Origin: Paramyrothecium sp. XJ0827 | Taxonomy: Eukaryota; Ascomycota; Sordariomycetes; Hypocreales; Stachybotryaceae | DNA length: 64,000 nucleotides | NCBI GenBank assembly: GCA_020881915.1 | Contig: JAJFPB010000005.1 | Coordinates: 930,001 to 994,000 of the forward strand | Direction of reading: 5' to 3' | Shown: piece after piece, positions 55,101 through 64,000 of the stretch | Position numbering within the stretch: position 1 is the stretch's first letter | Layout of the letters: each line of letters starts with the position of its first letter | The notes under the pieces: model-generated | What the model saw: the letters and a program-made list of their open reading frames with translations, nothing else | What the model was told of the DNA's origin: nothing | The model's database searches: none | Position numbers and translations under genes: made by a program

Positions 55101-55996
55101 GCCTGTTCGCCAATGTAACTAATCCAAAAACATTTAGCTGGACAGACGACCTGTTACCGGCCTTGCGTGCTGCTGGTCTGTCCTTCGAGGAAGTTGAGCC
55201 GAAGGAGTGGATCAGGCGTCTACGCGCATCCAACCCTGATCCTGTACAGAACCCGCCTATCAAGTTGGTGGATTTCTTTGCATTCAAGTACGACAAGGAG
55301 GAGTTCACCCCATCCAAGGAATTTGTCACCAGCACAGCGTGCTCTCTCTCTCCAGCTCTTGCCAACTCACCGGTCTTAGATCAAGACCTGGTGAACAACT
55401 TCGTCCGCTACTTTACGACAAACCACTGGCAGGTACCCGTTCAGCAGCCTGCGAAAAAGACTGTCGTGATTGTTGGTGGACCATGCGGTACTGGGAAATC
55501 CATGGTCGGCTCTGCCGTCTCTTCATGGCTTCGCGTGCCGTTCATAGAAGGCGATTCGCTTCACACCCAGGCTTCAGTAGAGAAAATGCGTGCCCAAGTG
55601 GCGCTGCTCGACGAGGACCGGGCTGCATGGCTACAACGTATCTGTAGCCGCGCGAAAGAGACGCTGCAGGAACTGGGATATCAATCCGTCGTGGTAAGCT
55701 GTTCTGCTTTGCGACAAAAGTACAGGGAACAGGTTCGCGTGTTTCTCGCCGCAACTGAAATCGATGTCATTTTCGTCGACCTGCAGGCGAGCCGTGACGC
55801 CCTCGTGGAAAGACTAGAGCGGAGGACAGATCACTATATGGGGCCGGCCATGGTCGACGGCCAACTAGATACGTATGAGGCGCCTGGCTTGCATGAGACT
55901 GACGTCGTACCCGTCGATGCTGAGGCAGATGAAATTGTCGTCGTAAATGAGGTGAAATGGCTTCTGGAAAGGCTTGGTGTGGAATTTCAAAGGTGA
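52177..55996 (+). CDS. NRPS-like carboxylate reductase (A-T-R) fused to a gluconokinase-like kinase
   Basis: Four exons: 52177-52828, 52882-53278, 53326-54304 and 54353-55996, giving 1223 residues. The adenylation domain has HSSGSTGLPKP (A3, residues 215-225, completed by splicing), HYGATEVGQ (A5, 347-355), ARLDDTIVLVNGEKFNP (A8) and Lys532 in PRTDKGS (A10). The carrier domain has Ser601 in LGLDSLQ. The thioester-reductase domain has TGATGSLG from residue 679 and Tyr840/Lys844 in GYAQSKS. From about 1040 a second enzyme follows: Walker A GPCGTGKS (1052-1059), FIEGDSLH (EGD at 1075-1077), EKMRAQVALLDEDRAAWL, VSCSALRQKYRE and RTDHYMG, which matches the bacterial/fungal gluconokinase family over its whole length. 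Reductase and kinase lie in one exon with no stop. Expected activity: activation and reduction of an acid to an aldehyde or alcohol, then possible phosphorylation. Confidence 0.9.
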
Positions 55997-56299
55997 AATT
56001 TTCCGTGAAGAAGTCCGGTTGGAATGGAAACATGTGTAGATCTACCAAAGTCCGGCGACAATTCAAGTGAGATTTTTGGATCAAAAGCCTTAAAAAATTC
56101 GAAGACAAAGCGAGTTAAATAAGAAGGCTTCTTCAGTAATTTGGGCTTCTATCAGAATACTCAAAGATTACTTCTTTGATAGTTATGGTCTTTAGAAATC
56201 ATCAGAACTTAGGGCTCCATGAAAGACTTGATGTAGGCTCATCTACCAACCCATTTAGGTAAGCCAACGCGGCATCGGTACGCAAAGACGATGTGACAT
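55997..56299. other. Intergenic region between convergent genes
   Basis: Tail-to-tail spacer of about 300 nt, AT-rich. Nothing is recognised. Confidence 0.6.
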
Positions 56300-57366
56300 T
56301 CACATGCTTCTCGCTTCTTTCGGCTCCCAATCCATTGAAGTACAGAATGCATCAAGGTATTCCAATGAGAGTGAGTCCGCCACGTCAATCACACCTTTCA
56401 GATCCCTTCCATCCATAATGAGGCCATAACGACAAAACAAACCAAGCAATCTGGCTGCCCGGATAAGCTCCAAATCTACTTTTGAGGCGTTTGCTGCTTG
56501 AATCCAAAACGTTCGCCAGAACAGATCCTCGAGCTGACGGCGATTGTTGTAATACTGCCAGCCTCTTGAGTCCATAAAGCCGAGAGTATTCTCAAATCCC
56601 CATAGTGTAAGACCAAAAGGAAGGATTCTCGCCTCAGCCCAATCCACAATTCCAGTAATGTTGCCTGTATCGGGATTGATCAGGATATTCATCTCGCTGA
56701 GATCCTCGTGGCAAAGCACGAAAGGATGGGCGCATGAGAAAAGAGACGGAAGCATTCTAGAGACTCGCTGTAGGTTGGGCAAGAATCGAGCCGGTAGCGA
56801 TTGAGCAAGAAGATCCAACTTGGAACGGAACTCTGTAACAAGGGCTTCCGAGTCATCTGGTTTTAACTGCTGCGGGCAATTCCACGATTGTGCAAACTAG
56901 CTGCCTAGTTTAGTCAGGCTCAAGAATAGGGGTTGGGGACAGACTTTGCAAAATCCGTGACGGTATTGCACTGCCGCGATATAGAATTTTCCGGCTGTGG
57001 TATAGAGATATCTCGTGCCATGATATAGGCAGTTCCAGTGAGGTTGTCCATTTCGTAAATATGAAGCGGTTGCGGATGGCCAATCGTTCCGTGATACCGA
57101 CAGCCAGCTACGAATTGCGGGTGCATCTTCCTAGCTAGTTCGGTCATGCCGATGTCCAGCGGAGAGATTTCTGCTCGGAATTGGAAGACTTTGGACTTGT
57201 TCTCCCCAGCGGTTATGGTGTACCTGAATGTTCCCTGGATTGGCACAGGCTCAAGTGGCCCACCAGCATGATGAAGAGCGAAACCATCGCATTGCTGCCT
57301 AGTCGCAGTTGTATTGGATTCGAAGAACGAGTTAATCGCTCCGTCCAGGCTGTATACCGAAGTCAT
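56300..57366 (-). CDS. APH-family small-molecule kinase
   Basis: Two exons on the minus strand, 56941-57366 and 56300-56896, giving 340 residues. The donor (GTCCCC) is poor, but it is the one I found that keeps DFAKS joined in frame to FAQSWNCPQQL. The start is the ATG giving MTSVYSLDGAINSFF. The N-lobe contains YEMDNLTGTAYIMARD. The catalytic loop is HEDLSEMNILI with Asp207 and Asn212, and the metal-binding Asp227 is in GIVDWAEA. Fungal members of this aminoglycoside/choline-kinase-like family are numerous and mostly uncharacterised. It is the intact counterpart of the family of the pseudogene near 20.5 kb, but the two are not close copies. It may or may not belong to the adjacent cluster. 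Confidence 0.83.
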
Positions 57367-58170
57367 ATCGAAGAATGTTAAAGAGCGGTGAGGGGAAGAA
57401 GTTGTAGGAAATGTTGGTCGCGCCCTTCTTTCTTCCTTTCTGGGGGCCACGCCAAGCCCGTACACTATAGTAGTCACTTACCCTAAACCTACAGGAAAGG
57501 TCCGCGTGGGTATCGCAGTCGGACCTAGATAGCATCATCGAATATTCAACCCAACTATTCAAGGCCAATCTCGGCGACAGTGGGTCCCTGTGCATACGAT
57601 TGCAACACCATCCGTATGAAATTGTGACGAACTTCGTAGATCAAATGGCCCTCATGTTTTCTTTCAAGTCACTTTGTCAGCCAGCAGCCTGATCATGCCG
57701 TGTTGTTGGGGTGGGTTGTGGGATTTGGTTATGGACCAATCAATTCTCTACGAACTGTCAAGGCAAGAGAGTGAAAGAACCACAATGTGGCCCGGCGGGA
57801 TTAATTCATGTTCAAGCAAGGGTGATCACAGGTTCTTAATGGCATTGCCCGATTCTAGTTTCATGAAATGTGGTCGATAGTCCAACCAGAAGAGCCGTTG
57901 AATAATCTGGGCTGAGCTTTTATATTTGCAAACTATCGAGACAAAAGAGTGAAAGAATCATAGTGAAACCAGGTCAGGTGGATCAGTCGTCCACAAAACG
58001 AAGCAGACCACACATCCCCACATCCCAGTTTGTCATAATTTCCTCAGACACACGACAGCAGCTCCAATACCGAACTGTCACGACTGTTAACATCAATCAC
58101 ACCGAAGCCACGGAGCAAGGTCTTCCACTCACCCTCCTGAGCTTGTCTTGTCTTGTTCTATTCCTCGAGC
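57367..58170. other. Gene-free stretch with an imperfect direct repeat
   Basis: No gene is supported. Segments starting AACTGTCAAGGCAAGAGAGT (57753) and AACTATCGAGACAAAAGAGT (57931) are imperfect direct repeats of about 33 nt, 178 nt apart. Confidence 0.5.
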
Positions 58171-58413
58171 TTAGTGGCCATCGCAGTGGTACTGGGAGCT
58201 GCCAGCCGCGCAGGGGTTCTGGTCGTGGCCGGGATGGCATGAGCCGGCGGGGTTGGAGGGGCAGCAGAGCTCGCACTCGGAGAGGGACCAGATGTCACAG
58301 CCAAACTGGTCAGCAAGCTCGGGGAGCTCGGGGCAGTCCCTGCGGAAGACGCTGTTGGGGCGGGCAGCAGCCAGGGTCGCGAGAGCGACGACAAGAGCAG
58401 CGATCTTGACCAT
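58171..58413 (-). CDS. Small secreted cysteine-rich protein
   Basis: 80 residues, single exon. The signal peptide MVKIAALVVALATLAAARP is followed by a dibasic site (FRR) and a mature part of about 55 residues with eight Cys, including a CC pair in ECELCC. The spacing is C-x11-C-x7-C-x2-CC-x7-C-x8-C-x9-C. It ends in an aspartate/histidine tail. This is the profile of a small secreted effector-like or hydrophobin-sized protein, but the spacing is not that of hydrophobins or CFEM domains. I recognise no family. A TATA box precedes the gene. A longer overlapping frame in another phase is a shadow. Confidence 0.75.
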   Translation of the reverse strand: MVKIAALVVALATLAAARPNSVFRRDCPELPELADQFGCDIWSLSECELCCPSNPAGSCHPGHDQNPCAAGSSQYHCDGH

Positions 58414-59621
58414 TTTGAAAAGCTTGAATGCTTGGATGTGTATGGTTGTTTGATATTGGTGCTTTGAAATTGTTGATGGACTATTAACGAGAGAGGCATA
58501 TGTTTTCTTTTGCGGAAAACCACACGGCTTTATACTCGCGCAGTGTCCGACCTGATCCCACCGGCAGTTATTCACAAGCCGACATGCAAATGAATGCTGG
58601 AGAATCCCACGAGGCATGCAAACTCAACGCCACCATCCCGGAGTGGAAGCGGATGAACGACGAGGCTCGGACATCAGGGTTGCAGGTAAAATATCCCAGT
58701 CACTCAACGTCGACATTGCTTCGGCTCGTCGGGGTAACTTGAGTAAGAAAGCCGCGCGCCATTGCGGTCCTCATCAGACGCGCGCCTGGCATCGTGACGT
58801 GCGTCTCACATGCACGAGGCAGCTAACAACTACGAGGAGAATTGCTTGTGCTGGGCCATGTGGTCGACACCGAGCCGATTGACACCCTGACGACTCCTTG
58901 CTTGCCATGGTACAGATAGTTGATTGCATTGTGGGTGAGTACCTTACTTGACTTGTCTTACCTAAGGCAACGTCGCAAATGGCGCACGTCAAGTGTTAAT
59001 AGAACCCTGATGGCCTTTTCCCATAACTTCCCCTGTCATCCATCACAATCAATGGCTTGGCATTCAATATCACTCCAATGAAAAGGACCTTTTGGCCCGA
59101 CCATCAGGCCCGATGCATCCTCCTGCAGGTCAGCGGGACGTCGGGCGCGGTGCCCCTCAAGTGAGTAGGATAGCTGAGCCTATGCCGCACACACTGCGTG
59201 CTCACCACGAGGTCATGCATGTGAATCAAAGCTGACTGACATGAAAGATCCCTGGGCCAGGCCAAAGAGGTACTCACCGACAAGGATGAATCGCCGCCAC
59301 CCAGCTTCTTCCAGGCCGGTGATGAGGCCGCTCGCGGTCAATGCATCCGAGCCAGGTGTGTGTGTGTGTACGGCCTCTGCGCTTGCACCTTGCACTCAGT
59401 AGTCTCATGGACCATCGCGCCACATGAAAGGGAGGCAGGGAGATAGCCTTGTCGAGCGGCTGATAGATCAAGGAAGCCGGCCAAGCTGGACGCACAGGTA
59501 TGTCAACGGACAGGGCTGGTGAGCGGATGCTTATATGAGGGCAGACAATCCTCTTCTCTCGGTGAAAGTTCCCTCTTCACGGCTCACCAGCACACACGGT
59601 CGTTCAAGCTCGTCAAACATC
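58414..59621. other. Divergent promoter region of about 1.2 kb
   Basis: No gene is supported between the small secreted protein and the repeat protein. A short TG tract lies near 59357. Confidence 0.55.
58528..58534 (-). promoter_or_regulatory. TATA box of the small secreted protein gene
   Basis: TATAAAG on the minus strand, about 115-120 nt before the ATG at 58413. Confidence 0.5.
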
Positions 59622-61495
59622 ATGGCGCTCAAGACGTGGGTTGAAGTTGTCCTGGTTGCCAGCCAGGCAACTGCTGCAATGGCCCAATGCCAGTGAGTTG
59701 ACATACCTCAAGCTGGCTCTGACAAATATTCAATTCTGACAAGTCGCGGCGTGTTACAGGACCATCACAAGCACCTCCTATGGTATTGCCACCACCGTGA
59801 CTGAGTTCTCCAGCTTCCGCTCGTCACTCAACAGCCGCTTCTCTACGTCGGGTGTCTCGTTTTCCGGTGCCAGAGTGCCATACTACAGCACCCTTAGAAC
59901 GGGCGGAGACGGTGTTCCGTTCACAGCCATCTACTACTACGACTCGCATGCCCTTTCGAGCGCCGGATTCCAGGTCATCTCGGCTCCAGTCACTAGTGTA
60001 TCGTGCCCTCCTACTACTACAGCTCTGCCTCCCTCGCCTACTGGCTCCATCTGCAGCCCTCATGGCGATCACTGTGAGTGCTGCCGTCCATTAGCTTCGC
60101 CAGCATGTAATTCCGTGTCCAGACTGACAAAGTGTAGGGCACTGCGAGCCTTCTTCCACGGCCTCGGACGCTCCTGAGCCTACCGGCGAGTGTGAGCCGC
60201 ATGATGACCACTGGCACTGCCCTCCTGGCGTGCCCGAGCCTACCACGCCACCACCAGGCCAAGGGCCAGAACCCTCCGCTTCGAGCAGCCAGGGAGGTCA
60301 GTGTGAGCCCCACGACGACCACTGGCATTGTCCACCTGGAGTCCCTGAGCCAACCACTCCGCCTCCGGGGCACGGACCGGAGCCTTCGGCAACTAGCACA
60401 GGCGCCGGTGAATGCGAACCGCACGATGACCATTGGCACTGCCCGCCTGGAGTTCCTGAGCCAACAACACCTCCACCGGGTCATGAGCCCCAGCCCTCAG
60501 TAACGAGCACAGCCGCGGGCGAGTGTGAGCCGCATGACGATCATTGGCATTGCCCTCCGGGAGTTCCCGAGCCCACCACTCCTCCTCCGGGCCATGGACC
60601 GGAGCCTTCGGCAACCAGCACCGGAGCTGGTGATTGCGAGCCTCACGGTGATCACTGGCATTGCCCACCTGGAGTTCCTGAGCCTACCAACCCCCCTCCC
60701 GGGCATGAGCCGGAACCTTCAGCCAGTGCCACGGAGCCCGGCCAATGTGAGCCGCACGGCGATCACTGGCATTGCCCCCCGGGCGTGCCCGAGCCAACTT
60801 CACCTCCACCCGGCCATGAACCAGAGCCTTCGGCGACCAGCACTGGCGTTGGCGAATGTGAGCCACACGGTGATCACTGGCACTGCCCTCCTGGTGTCCC
60901 CGAACCAACCAACCCGCCATCCGGTCACGAACCTGACCCCACGGGCGGCGATGGTGGTAGCGGCGCGTGCGAGCCCCATGGCGACCACTGGCATTGCCCG
61001 CCTGGCGTTCCTGAGCCCCCTACTCCCCCTGCAGGCCATGGACCAGAGCCCACGACCTTGAGCAGCGTGATAAGAGACCAATGCGAACCGCATGGTGATC
61101 ACTGGCACTGCCCCCCCGGTGTCCCTGAGCCCACCTCCCCTCCCTCTGGTTCCGAGCCAGCTGAATCGCCGCCTTCTGGCGAGTGTGAGCCCCACGGGGA
61201 CCACTGGCATTGCCCACCGGGCGTCGAAGAGCCCAGCACTCCTCCCCCCGCTGACTCCAGCGGCGACGGCAGCAGTGAAGGCGAAGCCTGCGAGCCCCAT
61301 GGCGACCACTGGCACTGCCCTCCTGGCGTGCCAGAGCCTACCTACCCACCCGGCAGCGAGCCGGAGGCTACAAGCACCGGTCACGGTGCTGCTGCGGCTA
61401 CGCCCCCTCCTCAATCCGGCGCTGTCAAGGGAAGTGCAGGCGGCAATATTGCAATGGTCGCGGCCCTTGCTGTCGCTCTACTGTCTTTTGCGTAG
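59622..61495 (+). CDS. GPI-anchored wall protein with 11 His/Cys-rich repeats
   Basis: Three exons, 59622-59692, 59760-60073 and 60138-61495, giving 580 residues. Exon 1 encodes the signal peptide. Exon 2 is a Ser/Thr-rich N-terminal domain of about 105 residues ending in CSPHGDHW. Exon 3 starts inside the same motif and then carries 11 repeats of about 34-38 residues. Each repeat has an invariant core CEPHGDHWHCPPG (some with HDDHW) and a Pro-rich linker of type VPEPTTPPPGHGPEPSA. The C-terminus GGNIAMVAALAVALLSFA is a GPI-attachment signal. Each core has three His and two Cys, suggesting metal binding or disulfide-linked loops on the cell surface. Function is unknown. Confidence 0.88.
60191..61386 (+). 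repeat. 11 tandem coding repeats (about 105-115 nt each)
   Basis: Eleven units beginning TG(T/C)GAGCC or TGCGAACC encode the His/Cys core of the surface protein. The core is nearly invariant, while linkers diverge with distance from the first units. Most divergence in the core is silent, pointing to purifying selection on the protein motif. Confidence 0.9.
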
Positions 61496-61906
61496 TCTTT
61501 AACAACTCCATGAGTTGCCAGGTCGGAGGACTTTGAATTCACAAGTACAGTAACATTCGAAACTCCCAGTTTATAATCCATAGTTTCATTGAATCTGTGT
61601 TTAACAATCTTTGCAACTCTGTCCCTCAAAATCCAGCCTATTGTCTCTCCTCCTCAGCCGTGATGTGTTATATTGCGAAAAGCGACGAGGTGAGGTGCGG
61701 TCGACCTGGTTCAATTACTCGGTGAAGCTGCGTCGAAAGACTCTTGCCGCCTGGTGACTTCTTAAGATGTTAGTTGCTTAGAAGAAGTAGAGTGAAGAAC
61801 AGACTTACGAACCATGGTACAGGCCGTTGGTTTATCGAGTCCCGAGGTTTCCCTGGCTTGCGACCAGTCTCATCATGGTAAAGACAAACGGTCATAACAG
61901 CACGCT
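61496..61906. other. Intergenic region between convergent genes
   Basis: Spacer of about 410 nt. Nothing is recognised. Confidence 0.6.
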
Positions 61907-62329
61907 TCACTGAGCCCTCCCGAACGACATCCGCCACTCAACCTTCTCAGCGGGCTGGCGCAGTTCCTCATCGGAAGACTTTGTCAATTCGCACCACATG
62001 AGCTTCTCAGGTGCGGCTTCGTCGGAGGCGTCCCGGTATTCTGTCGATATCTGCTCGTAGTATCCATTACCGGACACTGCTGAGCCGATCATCGTAAAGG
62101 TAGCATTCATGCACCTTTGACTGCCGTATGCGTAAATTTTGCGCGCCTCTGGGTAGAGGATCACGACGTTCTTAGGCGTTCCATCCCTGGACATCTCTTT
62201 TAGTTTCTCGAATAATTCCTGGCCGTTCGGACCCTCCACCGCGAGGAGGTTGAGGTCAGAAGTCGATCGTTCGGCGGGCGCTGACACGCTTGCCGATTGT
62301 CTGGCGTCAACGTTGTCGTGGATGATCAT
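61907..62329 (-). CDS. Small protein of unknown function
   Basis: 140 residues, single exon, ATG giving MIIHDNVDARQSAS. Composition is protein-like: a Ser/Ala-rich start, then LLAVEGPNGQELFEKLKEM and VVILYPEARKIYAYGSQRC, suggesting an alpha/beta fold, with a polar acidic C-terminal half. No signal peptide, membrane segment or motif is recognised. An additional exon cannot be excluded. Confidence 0.5.
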   Translation of the reverse strand: MIIHDNVDARQSASVSAPAERSTSDLNLLAVEGPNGQELFEKLKEMSRDGTPKNVVILYPEARKIYAYGSQRCMNATFTMIGSAVSGNGYYEQISTEYRDASDEAAPEKLMWCELTKSSDEELRQPAEKVEWRMSFGRAQ

Positions 62330-63065
62330 TGTAAAGTATCAGATGAAGCTGGACTGTTGGGGTGACTTGGGGACCTGGCTCATCACGCCGTGGAGATGAA
62401 AGGTCAACGATCTGGTTCCTGCAGCTGCGAAGGTTCCGAGACTTAGGTCGGCATGCCTTATGCGCCAGCTGCCAGATATTGCCGCCGCGTGGTGCGCCAG
62501 CTGGTCGACGCCCTCTGAATCATGGAGCTCCGCCCCATCACGATGATTCGAGGCCAGTGATTTCCTCAGGAAAATGGGATTTGGGGGTTTTCAAGGCATT
62601 CTGCGCTGGATAAATCATTCCACCAATCCTCAAACAGCTCATGAATAGACACAATGACTTGTATCGGCACGTGGAAGAAGCTCATTGAGTTGGGCCCCCA
62701 ACAACCCGGTAACCTCCCAAGATGCTAGAGAAAGATTCAACACAGAGAGCGTTGAAAATTTAAAAGAAGCCTGAGGACTGTGCTGGTGGTGGAGGTCCGC
62801 GTGCGGTAACAAAATCTCCTTGATGCCACTCACCTGCACTCGACGCCTGGATCTTCGCGCCCTCTATTCCTTTTTAGCAAAGATGATGTAATTGGCTTCA
62901 CTCGCACGCTATTTTGACGGCATGTACCTCCAAGGGTGACGGCAGCTGCTTCCCCAATCATCGAGTCACGTTTTCACTGCCGCCAATTCCTGGCGACGGC
63001 CTCAATTGAGGGACAATCGAGCTACTTCACTCACCAACCAAAAGCCTCACCCTCGGAACGCAGCC
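62330..63065. other. Divergent promoter region
   Basis: 736 nt without a supported gene, upstream of the phosphatase. Confidence 0.6.
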
Positions 63066-63692
63066 ATGGTCTTTGAGTTCCTGTTCAGCCCCGATCCGCC
63101 CGACACGCCCAATCCTCCCGTCTCGCAAGTCGAGCCCGGGCTCTACGTCGGGGGCATCGCCAGCTCCCTCAGCGTCGACGCGCTGGAACGCTACAAGATC
63201 ACGGCGCTCGTCTCCCTCGCCGACCACCCAGCGCCGGGGTGGAGCAGCCCCGGGATCCGCGCCCTCGTGCCCGCCGACCGGCACCTCTTCGTGCACTGCC
63301 GCGACACCTCGGCGCAGGACATCCTCGCGCGGCTGGCCGAGATCTGCGACTTCATCGACAGCATGCGGCACAACGCCAACGGCAGCGTCCTCGTCCACTG
63401 CACCCGGGGCGTCTCGCGGTCGCCGGCCATCGTGGCCGCGTACCTCATGCGCAAGTACCGGCAGCCCGCGGGTCGCGCCATCGCTGCGATCGAGCGGGTG
63501 CGACGCGTCAGGCCCAACCCCAGCTTTGTCGCGCAGCTCAACGTCTGGGACGAGGTGCAGTACGATTGCTGGGAGGGGGGCGACAGATCGAACCCAAAGC
63601 TGCCGTATCTGATGTATATGGAGAAGCGGGCGGGAGCGGCGCAGGCCGAGGGTTCACCAACAGCAGGGGACGCGCCGATCGCTGGCCTCTAG
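63066..63692 (+). CDS. Dual-specificity protein phosphatase
   Basis: 208 residues, single exon. The ATG giving MVFEFLFSPDPPDTP is the first true ATG of the frame. The P-loop HCTRGVSRSP (Cys112, Arg118) is the HCx5R signature of Cys-based dual-specificity phosphatases. The N-terminal EPGLYVGGIASSLSVDAL and the general-acid region around HCRDTSAQDIL (Asp80) fit the small DUSP/Yvh1-like class without extra domains. It would dephosphorylate phospho-Ser/Thr/Tyr, probably on MAP kinases or related targets. GC is very high, so several long overlapping frames are shadows. Confidence 0.92.
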   Translation: MVFEFLFSPDPPDTPNPPVSQVEPGLYVGGIASSLSVDALERYKITALVSLADHPAPGWSSPGIRALVPADRHLFVHCRDTSAQDILARLAEICDFIDSMRHNANGSVLVHCTRGVSRSPAIVAAYLMRKYRQPAGRAIAAIERVRRVRPNPSFVAQLNVWDEVQYDCWEGGDRSNPKLPYLMYMEKRAGAAQAEGSPTAGDAPIAGL

Positions 63693-64000
63693 ACTAGCGA
63701 ACGCATCTCCCCATCAGGATGGCGCACTAAAAGACTGGGAGACCCTTGGACGAATCTCCATCGCAGGCCTGCCGCCCGTAAAGCTTATTGCGCGGCACCA
63801 GTCACCACATCAGACTCGAGACGGTCACTCTTGAACCTGGCTCGTCTCGAAAAGCTCAGGCTGTGCTCCAGGCTACGCCTCAAAACTTCAGCACAGTCCA
63901 TCTCGTCCCCCTGGCTGCAACCCCAAACGTCAGAACCCCGTCCAGGGCTTGGCGGCTCCAGGGCGCTCCCATTGGCCCCGCGTTCTTGGCGTGCCCCGAT
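63693..64000. other. Right-end flank without gene
   Basis: 308 nt downstream of the phosphatase. Nothing is recognised before the window ends. Confidence 0.55.

Noticed and set aside
60191..61386. Regularly spaced repeats resembling an array
   Set aside because: Units are contiguous, protein-coding and of about 110 nt, in a eukaryotic genome. This is not a CRISPR array.
60800..61414. Minus-strand open frame of 204 codons with repeats
   Set aside because: Shadow of the tandem coding repeats on the plus strand, which carry the signal peptide, GPI tail and conserved motif.

Overview
The window is nuclear DNA of a filamentous ascomycete, most likely a Sordariomycete. Introns are short (about 45-75 nt) with GTRNGT-like donors and CTRAC-type branch sites. 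Zn2Cys6 regulators are present, 5S rRNA genes are dispersed rather than in the rDNA repeat, and the enzyme families are typical of such fungi. Gene models were spliced by eye from reading-frame continuity, so exon borders are inferred.

Left part (1-11 kb): a bestrophin-like channel, then three unassigned genes: a double zinc-knuckle protein, an AT-hook protein, and a 406-residue orphan divergent from it. At 11.4-15.1 kb lie a HAD-fused class II terpene synthase (drimane type, DxDTT motif) and a short-chain dehydrogenase. They are followed by a beta-lactamase-like gene fragment and two tandem 5S rRNA genes with compensatory stem changes. An NmrA-like reductase and mannose-6-phosphate isomerase follow, then a wrecked phosphotransferase pseudogene.

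Middle (21.7-43 kb): four consecutive secreted proteins (GH27 alpha-galactosidase, fasciclin protein, alginate-lyase-like enzyme, pepsin-type protease). Next come the RIO1 kinase, an MFS anion/vitamin permease, a conserved unknown protein, a thioredoxin-reductase-like flavoprotein convergent with a metallo-beta-lactamase-fold protein, and a secreted alpha/beta hydrolase.

Right part (43.7-56 kb): a probable small specialised-metabolism cluster with two Zn2Cys6 regulators, an aldo-keto reductase and an NRPS-like carboxylate reductase (A-T-R). The reductase carries a complete gluconokinase-like P-loop kinase domain at its C-terminus, in one uninterrupted exon with the reductase domain. The aldo-keto reductase and A-T-R-kinase promoters share a composite pair of inverted repeats (an identical 14-mer of CGG-N8-CCG form beside an ACCGA-N3/4-TCGGT palindrome), which suggests co-regulation. 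This fusion and its shared operator are the most novel items seen. The window ends with an APH-family kinase, a small cysteine-rich secreted protein, a GPI-anchored protein with 11 His/Cys-rich repeats, an unknown small protein and a dual-specificity phosphatase.
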